Shown: piece by piece, positions 33,846 through 45,640 of the stretch
How the letters are laid out: each line of letters starts with the position of its first letter
Numbering within the stretch: position 1 is the first letter of the stretch
From: Adiantum capillus-veneris
Lineage: Eukaryota; Streptophyta; Polypodiopsida; Polypodiales; Pteridaceae
Reading direction: 5' to 3'
Assembly: GCA_014529385.2 (NCBI GenBank)
Contig: CM043963.1
Span: forward strand, 81,919,912 to 81,983,911
DNA length: 64,000 nt
Notes under the pieces: generated by a model
What the model saw: only the letters and a program-made list of their open reading frames with translations
Database searches by the model: none
What the model was told of the DNA's origin: nothing
Made by a program: the position numbers and the translations under genes

Positions 33846-36800
33846 ATCAGGTTCTTCCAAAAACAGGAAATAGAAGGATAAGAAGAAAAGCAACAACACC
33901 AAAGACAAGAAGAGTGATGTTGAAAGAGAAGCCTTGAAGGCGGAACAACATTGCAATTGGTGTGGTGAAAAGGACCCTTATTGGAGGAAGTGTCCAAAGC
34001 GAGTTGGAGATGCTTCGACTTCTTTGGCAGCAGTGGTGCAGTCACAACCTTTGTTCACTTGGAGATCCTCCTCTCACAAGACTCTCCAAGGACCGAAGGT
34101 TGCATCGACTATTGCAATTCGAGGTGATCGTGATTGGATTTTGGATAGTGGTGCCTCACGGCACATAACACCTTCGAAGGATCTTTTTTCCAACATGTGA
34201 CGACATTGTGGTACCATCTTTATTGGCGACAAATCTAGAATTCTTAATCACACAAGAGACCTATGGAGTTGATTCCTGATGGCAGAGGATATGCATACCT
34301 CCAAGGTACTTTATGCTCCGAAGTTGAGATTTCATCTTATGTCTGTGCACGAGGTGTGCAAGCTTGGCATGGAGGTGATTGTTATAGGGTGAAAACATGA
34401 TTGGGTGGTACACTTTTAATGGTGGGAAGTTGTTTTTCAATACCTATTTTCTCAAAAGTGGGGTCTGGTAAAAAATATATTTACAAATCGATTCCAAAAC
34501 TAGCACCCTCTATAGATTTAGATTCTCCTTAGCTATCTAGTGATATATAACATCCCGTGTATTCTTTCATTTTGGACAAACATATTTTATTGAACACATC
34601 CAAAAAGAGCTATGTCCCGGACATAGCTGTTTTGTCCACCCACTCATGCTTTCACCCTATAGAGGATGCAGTATCTATTTGGGGATCATAAATCCGGCAA
34701 CGAGGTCAGAGGGGGCTCAGTGGAGAATGGACTCTAAAGGCTCCATGCTCTTTCTTCAGCAATACGGATACCTATAGGTGATCTTTGGCATTACAGATTT
34801 GGTCATTTGAACAATAATGCTCTTCGACTTGCTTTTCATGAGCAGATGCTTACAAGCTTACCAAATATTGGGAGTAAGGATGGCAAACACATTACTTGAA
34901 TTCATGGGAAGCAACATCTTGAATCTATTCAGAGGCTTGCTACACGTTGAGCCATTGCCGTTTTGGAGTTGACTCATTTTGTGGACCTACGCAGACTCCT
35001 TTCCTCGGCAAGGCTCTCTATTTCATGTTGCTTGTGGACGATACAGTCACTTTACTTGGGTATACTTTCTACCGCACAAGTATGAGGCATTTGGCCTCTT
35101 CAAGAATTGGCATTCTCTTGTGGAGAAGGAAAGCAATCAAGTGTTGAAGACTATTCAATCGGACAAAGGTGGGGATTTTACCTCCAAAGCATTCATTCAC
35201 TTTTGTTGAGACAATAGCATTAACCGAGAGCTTGCAAATACAAGATCCCCTTCAAAGAATCGAGTTGTGAAGCGAAAGAATATGACAGTGGTAGAAATGG
35301 CACGGACCATGCTTGAGCATTGAGACTTGCCAAAGTCTTTATGGGCAGAGGCAGTTGCAACAGCAGTTCATACCATAAACCAATCTCCAACCTCTTTAGT
35401 TCTAGGCAAGACCCCATTCAAAACTTATTTTGTAAGGAGCCCAACATCTCCCATTTTTGGATCTTTGGGAATGATGCATGTGTCCATGTACCAAAGGAGC
35501 AGATGGGGAAGTTTGACCCCAAGTCCAGGAGAATGTTTTTTTCGGCTATAACTCTGTTTTTGAGGGATATCAACTTCATGATCCAGAGAAGAAGGGTGTT
35601 GTACTCAGCCGTGATGTTGTTTTCGACAAGTTTTTCTCTTCAGAGGGTGCTTTCACTCCCAAGTCTTCCACAACGACCCCTGATTTGCTGATACTTGGAG
35701 ACCCAGATCATGTGTTGCCTCTTGATGAACCCTCTTCTCCCACCCCTATCCCTCAGGATTTGGAGGAGATGGTGCGGATGACAGTGGGTCTCATCATAGT
35801 GCAGAGTTAGAGCCAGATATATCAGTAGCTCCTCCCCCGAGGAGCAAGTCAGACAAGTTACCGAAGTGGCTATTGGAGACCTTGCGAGATGCAGTGACTT
35901 CAAATTTTCCACCTGGTCGGTGTGAAGCGAGTCTTACACAACAATCATAGAGACTCCAATTGACTGAGGCAAATGGGACTTTTTTATAGATGAACTATGC
36001 TTTGATGTCAATAGTGATCAAGGATATAGATCCTCTGACAATTGAGGAGGTGCTTTCACAACCTAAGTGGAAGTTGTCCATGCAGAAAGAACTTGATTCC
36101 ATCAAGAAGAACAACACTTGGGAGTTGGTTCCGAGCAAAAGGTGATTGGTGTCAAATGGCTCTACAAGACCAAGTACAGATCTAATGGCTCTTTGGACAA
36201 GCACAAGGCAAGACTAGCTACCAAGGGCTTCTCTCAAAAACCTGGTGTGAAGTATGATGAGACCTTTGCACTGACTACAAGGATGGCAACCATTCGGATA
36301 GTTTTTCCCTTGCTGTCTTTTTTGGGTGGCCAGTGTTTCAAATGGATGTTATTTTGGCATTTCTCAATGGCGATTTAGAGGAGAGGTGTATGTGGTGAAA
36401 CCTCCAAGGTTTGAGGATCTAGATTTCACAAACATGGTCTGTAGGTTGCTAAAGGCTCATTATGGCCTAAAGCAAGCACCTCAAGCGTGTTACTAGAAGA
36501 TAGACACTTTCTTCCTATGATACTCCTTTTGACGATCTTCTAAAGACCCAGATTTATACATTTATCATGAGGGAGGATTGGTGACACTTGTCATCCTCTA
36601 TGTGGATGATCTTGTGATTATAGGTAGCCATGTTGAGTACGTCCGCAATACAATGGAGACCTTGGCTAAGGAGTTTGAGATGACAGATCCCGGCTTGCTT
36701 CACTACTTTCTTGGATTGGAGATATGGCAGACAAAGGGGGGGCATCTTTCTCTCTCAAGAGTGCTATATCCAAGAGTTGTTGGAAGTATTTGGTATGATT

Positions 36801-37240
36801 GAGTGCAAACCTATCTTGACCCCTATGGATCGCAATCAAAATTAGTCACAATATGACCCCCCAGATGTAGTAAATGCTACAAAGTATTGAAAATTGGTGG
36901 GTTCTCTTATTTGGGTTCTCAACACCCGATTTGATGTCAATTCCCTGGTGGGAAACTTCTCAAATCTTACATAGAAAAACCCGCCAAGTCACATTTGGAG
37001 CAGTCTCTTCGAACCAAGTCATCAGGCATTCACTATGCAGCTAGAGGTATAGACTCCTAGATCATTCTATGAGGATGTATTGATTCAGATTGGGATGGAG
37101 ATCTAGATGGACGATGGTCGGCTACAAGTTACACCCTTTCTTCTGGCTCAGAAGGAGTTTCATGGAGCAGTAAGAAACAGCCTACAGTTGCCTTCTCTTC
37201 TAAAGAGACAGAGTACCGAGCTTGGGGATTTCATTCACGT
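33846..37240 (+). pseudogene. copia-D: decayed Ty1/copia gag-pol
   Basis: The order is that of copia: CCHC-like knuckle CNWCGEKDPYWRKC (about 33952-33993); protease WILDSGASRHIT (about 34135-34170); pre-integrase WHYRFGHLNNNAL (about 34790); integrase core with DDYSHFTWVYF-like frames (about 35035) and QSDKGGDFTSKAF (about 35158); RT start VKWLYKTKYRSNGSLDKHKA (about 36145-36210); YVDDLVI (about 36599-36620); RNase H SSGSEGVSWSSKKQPTVAFS (about 37141-37200). Many stops and frame changes. At the integrase Glu position, 36 residues after the second Asp, the codon gives Lys (VVKRKN, about 35265-35280). No LTR identified on either side. Confidence 0.85.
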
Positions 37241-37271
37241 CTTCGCATGAAGTGTGAAGTGGTAATAACTC

Positions 37272-37306
37272 ATGTTATTAACACTCCATGGGAGTGTTAA
37301 TAACAT
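37272..37306. repeat. perfect 16-bp hairpin
   Basis: ATGTTATTAACACTCC (37272-37287), loop ATG, then its exact reverse complement (37291-37306). It lies 30-60 bp past the end of the copia-D RNase H region. Function unknown; it could be part of a MITE or the terminal hairpin of another element. Confidence 0.85.
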
Positions 37307-37489
37307 CAAATTCACAATGACTTTCTGGCTGGAACCGGGAGTTTTTGTATGCCCGCCAGGACCCACCGGGCTAAAAGGGATGCTCGACGGGCTCTATTAT
37401 AGCTCCATACTTAGAGGGAGGTTTATTCATTTGACTTTAGTTTATCAGATAACTTTTGATCCCTTTATTTTCTAAAAACCATGAATAGT

Positions 37490-38090
37490 TACCTCCCTTG
37501 GGTGTCTATTTTCCTAGAAATAGGCTTGGGTAGGGAGCATCCTCGTGGAGGATTTAGGTGGTGCAAGTGCCTAGGGCTCATTTCTATTGTTGAAATGGAG
37601 CACTCCTCATCACTACATTGGCCCATTTGTCTGTTATGTTTAATTACCTCCCCTGGGTGCCTATCCGCCTAGAAACAAGTTTGGGTAGGGAGCATCCTCG
37701 TGGAGGGTTTAGGTGGTGCAAGTGCCTGTGGCTCATTTCTATTATTGGAATGGAGCACTCCTCATCACTACATCGTACTTGTGTACTACGTTTAGCTACC
37801 TCCCCTGGGTGTCTATTCACGTGGAAACAAGTTTGGAGAGGGAGCATTCTTGTGGAGGGTTTAGGTGGTGCAAGTTTCTTGGGCTCATTTATATTGCTGG
37901 AATGGAGCGCTCCTCATCACTCTAGTGGCGTACTTGTCTGGTACATTTAGTTTCCTTCCCAGGGTGTCAATCTGCCTGGAAATAGGCTTGGATAGGGACC
38001 ATCCTTGTGGAGGGTTTAGGTAGTGCAAGTGCCTGGGGCTGATCTCTATTGTTGGAATGGAGCGCTCCTCATCACTACACCCATTTCTCA
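37490..38090 (+). repeat. 154-bp tandem repeat, four copies
   Basis: Units start at 37490, 37645, 37797 and 37952 (spacings 155, 152, 155). Each begins around TTACCTCCC(C/T)TGGGTG, contains GGGAGCAT, then GTGGAGG(G/A)TTTAGG, and ends CTCCTCATCACTACA. Reading frames across it simply repeat. No coding function inferred. Confidence 0.9.
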
Positions 38091-38339
38091 TTATTTTACA
38101 TGTATATTACTATATTTATTAACCAATTAAATTTAATTTCTAAAAAACCTAACCTTTTTGGGATTGTATGAATGCATATACGACTTGTGAACTTATCATG
38201 AACGCTAATGCCTGCTCCTAAAACATTAACGCACCTTGTTCTAGTGACTCATCAACTGGTGGTGAAGGATCAAATAATGGAGCTTCCAGTAAGGTAAGCA
38301 CAAGGTTGGTGGTAAGGTGCCAGGGCCTGAGTGGCAATT

Positions 38340-40143
38340 TGCAAAGAACGTTAGATCATTTATATATTGGCTCTACAAATTATGTGGCAAAGAAAAACAG
38401 GAGGTGCACCTCGTATTAGGGAGCACCTCCTTGGATCACGGAATGGAACAGCTAATAGAACAAATGGAGGTAGATGTAATGCATTAAGCCATGAGAATGC
38501 TATGAAATGCTTGAGAGAGTTATTAGGAGGTGTCGCCAAATGCAAAGAGACCTAGAATACCGACTCCAAGCCAGTTGGCTTCAGAGCTTCAATGCCGTGT
38601 TGCTTCAACACAAGACGGACAACATAGTGGTGCATCCTCCATGTCGGCCATTGCGCGCGCTCCCACTGATAAAAATTCTGCACAAAATGACACAAAATCC
38701 CCATTGCCTCTCTATTGTGTGCCTTGAGCTTCCTTCGTCTTCTCCAAGCTGTGTGCGTTTCTCTGCAACCCTAATGCCAACATGGAAAACATAGAGCGAG
38801 GCAAGTAAGTCTCGAGTAGAGCTTTTTATCAATCGCTCTTGAAGAGGCGCAGTTTTCTCTTTTTATTTTACATGAAATTCTATGTTGATGGTCACATGAC
38901 AGCCATGGAAGAAGATCAGTGAGTATGGTGTTGGTTTTTCCCATCCATCATACCATCAGATGTGCACAACATTCTTGGATAGTTGGTTTGTAGACAACCA
39001 AAGGAACTTGATAGGTTGATCTTGAAATCAATTGATCAAATAAGATGCACTATAGTTAGCGATGGATGGTTAAATGTCCAATGTAGGACGCTAATTAATG
39101 TGATGCTATTCAGTCCTCAATGGGAGTGCTTCATTAAAGCAATGGATAGCTCGCGTGACATTAAGTCAGGGAGCTATATATCTAATATCATAATAATTTG
39201 TTTGTGCTTCTTTCTATGAGTGGGAAGCTTAGAAATTGGAAAGAGTAAAAACAAAGGTGAGATCCTTGAAAGTGCTTATTGATGATAGACACTTTTGGTC
39301 TGACGTTGGTGACACAGACTTGGTAATGAGGCCTGTGTTGACAACATTTTGACCTTAAGTCAACCAATATAGGGAAGGTGGACATGGGTTGGTACAATGT
39401 TCAAGAAAGTTTGAACTCTCCTTTAGAGCCTACAAATTTTTTGATTAAGCCTTGGAAAGCACCCCTTAATAAATCTAAAAGGGATATCTTAAATAAGTTT
39501 GTATATGATCTATGGTTCAGTGTGCACAATCCATTGCACAATGTTTCCTTTTTGCTTGATCCACAGTATTGGAACATGGATTGTGATGAATTGGATGAGG
39601 AGGTAATTGAATACTTTTATGACATGGGCATTAATTTCTACAACAATCCAGATGATCAAGCCTAGCCCGTCTCTAACCTGACGAAGTATAGGTTAAATGA
39701 TGGCCTTTTTAGTTCTGATTTTGTTCAAAACTTTGCATTGAAACAGTCGGCATGGAGATGGTGGCTCATGAACAGTGTTTCGACATCTACATTTTTACAT
39801 AGATTGGGTGTGCTTACACAGTGTGCTACCAACTCAAGTTCTAAGAGAAATTGGTGTACCTACAGCTATGTGCACTTGACTATTTGTAATTGCCTTCTAA
39901 TCAATCGTGTCAAAAAATTGTTATACTTGTATCGCAATCATAATTCAATCAAAAAATTATAAAGAAGGCATACCACAGTGGAATGTGGATAACAATGACG
40001 ATAACCAAGAGCCAAGGGAAGAGGTGACGGCCGAAGAACTAGAATTTTGTGGCTTGGTGGATGTACTTTGTTTGAATTGGATGCGAATCTTGAGGTGGAT
40101 GGCTATCGTCCTATGTGACAAAGAAGGCTACTACGAGCAGTGA
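38340..40143 (+). pseudogene. hAT-family transposase remnant (BED, DUF659, hAT C-terminal)
   Basis: A BED-finger remnant appears at about 38360-38440 (YKLCGKEKQ in one frame, GGAPRIREHLLG in the next). DUF659-type catalytic-region sequence follows at about 38995-39180 (RCTIVSDGWLNVQCRTLINV, FIKAMDSSRDIKSG). The hAT C-terminal dimerisation region is at about 39755-39955 (WWLMNSVSTSTF, SSKRNWCTYSYVH, where SSGCERNWSTYSFIH is usual). Between them, 39378-39665 reads as a middle region with FLLDPQYWNMD. Order and spacing fit one decayed transposase of 600-700 residues with several frame breaks. Terminal inverted repeats were not found. Confidence 0.75.
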
Positions 40144-40217
40144 TGTAAACATAGATAGCATTCTAGGTTGACATTATGGTGAGATACATAACAAGTTTAA
40201 GTCCTTTCGCAAGGACA

Positions 40218-40665
40218 AGTGACAAGCCATGTAAACTCTTTATTCGTAAATTGTGGGCCATGGGAACCACTATCAACAAATGCTTTATTGTCTATCAACA
40301 TTGGAGTTTAAATACATTTAGGACACTAATAGTAGGACTACCATGTTGGATATACACCAACATACACCAAGTAGAACCATTTATGACTATAAAAAACTTG
40401 TCGCTTGAATCAATAAATGACTTTATCCACTTTGCAAGTTGGATATGTTGCATTAAATTCTATCACCACCATCACAATTAGAGTACATTTATAAGGTTAA
40501 GTGACAAATCATGTTTACCACCATTGTCTATTCACCACTATCAATTGCTGCTTTAATGTCTATCACCATTGGAGTTAAGTACATTTAGGACACTAATATT
40601 AGGACCAACATGTTAGGTATACACCAAGTAGGACTATCAAAACATTTGCAGCTCAATTTATCCAC
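40218..40665 (+). repeat. diverged direct repeat, about 280-bp period
   Basis: 40218-40442 and 40498-40665 share AAGTGACAA(G/A)(C/T)CATGT at the start, TACATTTAGGACACTAATA, and TACACCAAGTAG(A/G)AC, with insertions and deletions. The motif TTGGATATACA recurs at 41941-41970. Confidence 0.6.
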
Positions 40666-40820
40666 TTGTTTTTTTACGAGGTAGTTTGCAAAACACATTA
40701 TACACAATGATATTCTTTCGCAAACCAAAAGTTTTGTAAACGAGAGTATCATATATAAAGATTTTAAAAAGTCACTGCAAGTTTTACAAGGCTTTAGTTT
40801 TCATTGTAAGGGTGTCATCT

Positions 40821-41739
40821 TCAATGATTCAAAAAGTCACTACAATTCACTCCACTTGTGATGTCAATAAAGATAGATGTAAGTTGTCCAAAAAAGAGTC
40901 TTTCTCTCTCTCTTGCAATGGTTGCCACTGAGCATTGATAGTCTTTCTCCATTTTGAACATAGAATACACAAGCTCGTCAATGGGAGCCTTGCATATATG
41001 GCACTCCTTCTTATTCACCATGTTTTGTGCATGAGACATGGCAAATGATACATATGGCCTCAAGCTATTTTGTAGTGACCACTCCAGCTGTGGAAGTAGT
41101 GCTCGCAAACTAGGCAAGGACCCACACATCTGCTGTGTAAACTGGAGGTAGATGCAATGTGTTGGGATGCTTGATCATGCTCATGATTGTCTGTTGTTGG
41201 CACCGCTCCTCCATTTCACGGAGCTCACGCCTAAGAAGCTTCATGTCTCTCTGTAACTCTTTGGAGTTACTTGTGTCACATGTGCTCATCGTCTGTGTGG
41301 AGGTACAAGTGTTCATCTACAACTCCTCCATAGTGTCATGTGTTTGCATAGTAGCCTCGACCAATGCATATCTCATATCCTCTTGTGATATTGTAATTGT
41401 CTCACTGCGAATATCCACTATGGTCTTATTGGGGGCCTTGCTGCTTCTGCTGAAGTCCACTAGCTCATTTAAAACATATTGTGTGTATGGCATCTTTGCA
41501 AACCACAGGGGAAAATCCATGTGGTTTAGTGTACTCCCTGTGCAAGCAAGGTATATGGCCTTGGAGTGCATGCGAATATCTAGCACAATGCAATTGTCCA
41601 ACTTCAATATCCCCTTATAGATGGAGGATTTAGACACAATCGGCCATGCTGCTTTTGAATCTCTCTCTTGTGACATCTCTATTGATGTCTTTCCATTGCT
41701 TGCCACTGGCCGGTGCCCACTCACTGGTCTGTGCAACAA
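40821..41739 (-). pseudogene. coiled-coil plus RING-like segment remnant
   Basis: Minus-strand frames, high to low. First an unrecognised 140-codon frame (41739-41317) containing LDNCIVLDIRMHSKAIYLA. Then a charged coiled-coil-like stretch (ELQRDMKLLRRELREMEERC, about 41250-41190). Then, after frame breaks, AQNMVNKKECHICKAPIDEL (about 41030-40970), which resembles the second half of a RING-HC finger (CPICRAPI type) with its first Cys/His ligands lost. RING proteins of this kind are ubiquitin ligases. It may be an acquired host piece of the minus-strand locus that includes the kinase-like segment. The RING assignment is tentative. Confidence 0.45.
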
Positions 41740-41985
41740 CTATCACTTGGTCGTTTAAGAAGTTGCATCTGCAAGTAAGCGTAAGCCATGGTATGCTTTT
41801 TTGGATTTCTCACGTTCGTTCATGCCTAACATTAACAACATTTTCAATGAGCGACATTTGTTACACTTAAGTTTCAACATCAAAAACTTTTGTGCATCAC
41901 ACGCAAAACCATTGCGTGTATCATAGGAAAAAAAGGACTCTAATGTTAAGACCACCATGTTGGATATACAACACAAGGAGTTAAT

Positions 41986-43520
41986 CGATGACCATATATG
42001 ACTTTGAGAACATCACTTGATTCAATTTATCACTGCATGACATCGATATAACCGATGACCATATATGACTTTGAAAACATCACTTGATTCAATTTATCAC
42101 TGCACGACATCAATATAAATCTTGTGCACACCATATCAAATGGTCCATGAGTACTAAGAGGGTCAAAGAGTGAGAGAGATAGTGATAGAATCCATCACTA
42201 TATAAAAAATTTCATTTGTGAATCCAATGTCTAGAACTCGATTTAAATTTTCACAACACACCACATACTATATTGAATGACTTTGCACCATGGTCCATTA
42301 CTATACAGAAAATTACATTTGCAAAATTTGGTGTTTAGAAATTGATTTAAATTTTCACAATACACCACATAGAGTATTCAATCACTTTGCACCATGGTCC
42401 ATAAGTAATGAGAGAGAGTGTAAAAATGAGAGATACAAATAGAATCCATGGACCATCACTATACAAAAAATTCCATTTACAAGTCCGATGTCTAAAATTT
42501 GATCGGATAATTGCCATTTGCAAAACATACAAGACCGTTGTCTTTAGATCTCATAGGGTATATATCTTTACAAAATAGCAAAATTGAATAGAATAAACTA
42601 GAATCTAGGCATCATCTCACTAAGAGGCTGCAAATAGACTTCTGAGTTGAGCTCTAACATATCCAAATCGTTTCTCATATTCTACAAACTCTTTCTTTGC
42701 TTGGGTGGTTGCTTCAAATATTTTTTGCACATTATATTGATGATCATGCCACAATTAATATGCTTTCCTTACGTTATAGTGCTCTAAAAAATATATGACT
42801 TTGAAAACATCACTTGATTCAATTTATCACTGCATGACATCGATATAAATCTTGTGCACACCATACCAAATGGTCCATAAGTACTAAGAGGGTCAAAGAG
42901 TGAGAGAGATAGTGATAGAATCCATCACTATATAAAAATTTCCATTTGTGAATCCAATATCTAGAACTCGATTTAAATTTTCACAACACACCACATACTA
43001 TATTGAATCACTTTGCACCATGGTCCATTACTATACAAAAAATTACATTTGCAAATTTGGTGTTTAGAAATTGATTTAAATTTTCACAATACACCACATA
43101 CAGTATTTCACTTTGCACCATGGTCCATAAGTAATGAGAGAGAGTGTAAAAATGAGAGATACAAATAGAATCCATGGACCATCACTATACAAAAAATTCC
43201 ATTTACAAGTCCGATGTCTAAAATTTGATCGGATAATTGCCATTTGCAAAACATACAAGACCGTTGTCTTTAGATCTCATAGGGTATATATCTTTACAAA
43301 ATAGCAAAATTGAATAGAATAAACTAGAATCTAGGCATCATCTCACTAAGAGGCTTCAAATAAACTTCTGAGTTGAGCTCTAACATATCCAAATCGTTTC
43401 TCATATTCTACAAACTCTTTCTTTTCTTGGGTGGTTGCTTCAAATATTTTTTGCACATTATATTGATGATCATGCCACAATTAATATGCTTTCCTTACGT
43501 TATAGTGCTCTAAAAAATAT
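41986..43520. repeat. 730-bp tandem duplication with an extra 67-bp partial unit
   Basis: 42061-42790 recurs at 42791-43520 (offset 726-730) with few differences. At the left edge 67 bp starting CGATGACCATATATG (41986) is repeated at 42053. The unit includes the segment that follows the kinase-like frame on the minus strand (frame KKEFVENMRNDLDM at about 42690-42650 and its copy), so the duplication copied the 3' part of that gene piece. Confidence 0.88.
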
Positions 43521-44280
43521 TACACCATTCACATAGTTGCTCAATGTAGAAAGCAGTTGTATAGGTGTCAGTGGCTTTAGTATACAGGCATACAAATTTT
43601 GGATTACAAAGCTCAGGGGCCCTCCATGGGTGAAGGGCATGCTCTGTCGAGTCTACGATATTGGTTGCTTGCTTCTCAATGCCCACTCGCAGTGCTAATC
43701 CCCAATCAATGACACCGACATGGGGCACACCCTCCTTCGTGAAATTAGTCATGATCTTCCATGGGTGCAAATCATATTGTATAATTCCTTTGTTGTGTGC
43801 ATGCACTATGGTCTTCACTAGGGCATCCATAAAAGAAGGCACCCACTCAAGCATATGCTTGCACATCTGTAACTCTTGCTCTATGGGAGGGCGTCTAGGA
43901 GATTCCTTTTGAGCTACCAATATGTTGGAAAATTTGCCCTTAGGTGGTAGGACACACTCTAACATATCACCTAGATCCATTCCATTAAAGCGAGGAAAGA
44001 TGAGGGACCATGGCTCTTTGTGTGTTTGTGCTATGCATTTTATAATGCTGCTGTGAAACAACTGCACACTCGCCTCTAGAGCAAAATATTGTCACCTCTC
44101 TGCTTCATCTCCTTTGAATTATTTCACTACATATTGCACTTTGGATGGCAACCAAGTGACTCCTTTGATAGTGCACTTTGACACAACTCAATATCTTCCT
44201 TTGTCGATATCTCTACCACACTTGATGGCCTTGGGTATGAGGTAAACATCGATGGCGCACTAGGACATGAAGTGGGTGCA
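43510..44280 (-). pseudogene. protein-kinase-like domain, decayed
   Basis: One minus-strand frame, interrupted by four or five stops, shows the kinase landmarks in order. Glycine-loop-like DKGRY-stop-VVSKC (about 44190). VVK before a stop (about 44118), at the site of the ATP-anchoring Lys. A C-helix Glu in FALEASVQLFH (about 44075). The catalytic loop KGIIQYDLHPWKIM (about 43780), where HRDLKPxN is usual: the Asp is kept but His-Arg is Gln-Tyr. VIDWGLA (about 43715) in place of DFG. RAPEL (about 43620). DTYTTAF (about 43570) at the DxWxxG position. Length is about 257 codons, the size of a kinase domain. The family within kinases is not recognised. The HRD/DFG variants and stops suggest a dead copy. 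Neighbours are gypsy-like gag upstream and the 730-bp repeat downstream. Confidence 0.65.
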
Positions 44281-44520
44281 CACTAAATGCTCGCTGTCTA
44301 TCCCAACTTGTGCATCAAACCTTGACACTACTGCATCTTGAGAGGAGGCTGCAGAATAAAAGATGGTTCTACTTTTGTAACCGTGGACATATTGCATGCT
44401 CTTTTAGATTTTGATATGTCTCCATGCCATACTTTAGTCCAGTGCTGTAGCTTTGTTGGATCCGCATGCATCGACGCCCAAGTCTCTAAGGCATTGTGAT
44501 ATATTGCCCACAACACTATC

Positions 44521-44729
44521 CATCAGCCTACGGATAGCCTTTGGATAGCCTTCGGATTGTAAGAAGAGAAGTGTGACCGAATTGCTTCAACTAGGTTCTC
44601 AAAGAAATGCTCTTTGCCTGCCTCACTCTTCAATGTGGAGGTAATCTCCTTCATGGCCATGACACAAATATTTGCAACCATGAAAGTTCTAATCTTTGTT
44701 TTTAACTCCTTCGTTTCCGCAGGATCCAT
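44521..44729 (-). pseudogene. unrecognised 68-codon exon-like frame upstream of the kinase segment
   Basis: Begins MDPAETKELKTKIRTFMV and is preceded on the minus strand by a polypyrimidine-poor AG, so it could be an internal exon. Downstream, another frame reads LWAIYHNALETWASMHADP (about 44510-44450). No family recognised. Position and orientation suggest that it belongs with the kinase-like segment. Confidence 0.35.
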
Positions 44730-44784
44730 CTATGCTACAATGATAACATGTTTCATGATTCTTAAAGACAACGTAACTTGAAAT

Positions 44785-45530
44785 TTTATAGCAGATATAA
44801 TTTCATTCAATGAAACTAATGACAACTCTAGCAACTAGTAGGGCATCATTCAATGGGACTAATGACAACTCCAGCCCAATAATAGAGCTGATACTGAGAG
44901 AAACATTGAACTAGCCTAAAATGCAGGGCATCATTCAATGGGACTAACGACAACTCCAGCCCAATAGTAGAGCCGATGTCGAGAGCAACACTGAACTAGC
45001 CTAAAAAACAGGGAATCATTCAATGAGACTAATGACAACTCCAGCCCAATAGTAGAGCTGACGTTGAAAGCAACAATGAAATAGACTAAAAAGTAGGGAA
45101 TCATTCAATGAAACTAACGACAACTACAACCCAATAGTAGAGTTGATGCTGAAAGCAACATCAAAGTAGCCTAAAAGCACGTATACATAGATCACACATA
45201 AGACATAGAAAGCAACCACTTAGCTTGTACAACGACACTCCCAGTCCAATAATAGAATTGATGCTGATAATAAAACTAATAGAGCTACCCATAAGTCAAA
45301 TGTAACCAACCATGATCAACAATGACCCTTTCAATCCAAAGTAGAACCGATGTTGTAGTGGCCACATTGTAAAACAAAGTAGTTTTATCAATTTGCATGA
45401 CAACATTGCCAGTCCAAAGTAGAACCAATGCAAAAGAAAAAAAGATTAACTACTTATAATTCATGAGTGCTGTTGGTCTAGCGTTTCATAATGACATTTT
45501 TGGTCCAATAATAGGACTGATGCCGACATG
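44785..45530. repeat. 85-bp tandem repeat array
   Basis: ATCATTCAATG recurs at 44845, 44930, 45015 and 45100, an exact 85-bp period. A partial unit lies at the left edge, and progressively degenerate units (CAGTCCAATAATAGAAT-like cores near 45240, 45330, 45410, 45500) continue to the right. It separates the gag-like frames from the kinase-like segment and could have been an intron in a transcript from the minus strand. Confidence 0.88.
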
Positions 45531-45640
45531 AAAGGCAAGATCAGCATATGTTAACAATTAGAAAACATTTAAAAAAACATCATAACAAAAATTTATACCA
45601 AATTAATCACATAAAAAAATACATGAAATTAAGGTAAGGA

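Noticed and set aside
37481-38091. Possible small secreted protein family with repeats
   Set aside because: Frames exist in all registers only because the 154-bp unit is repeated; none has a consistent start or composition.
44785-45530. CRISPR-like array (regular direct repeats)
   Set aside because: The whole 85-bp unit repeats, with no unique spacers, and the context is plant nuclear DNA.
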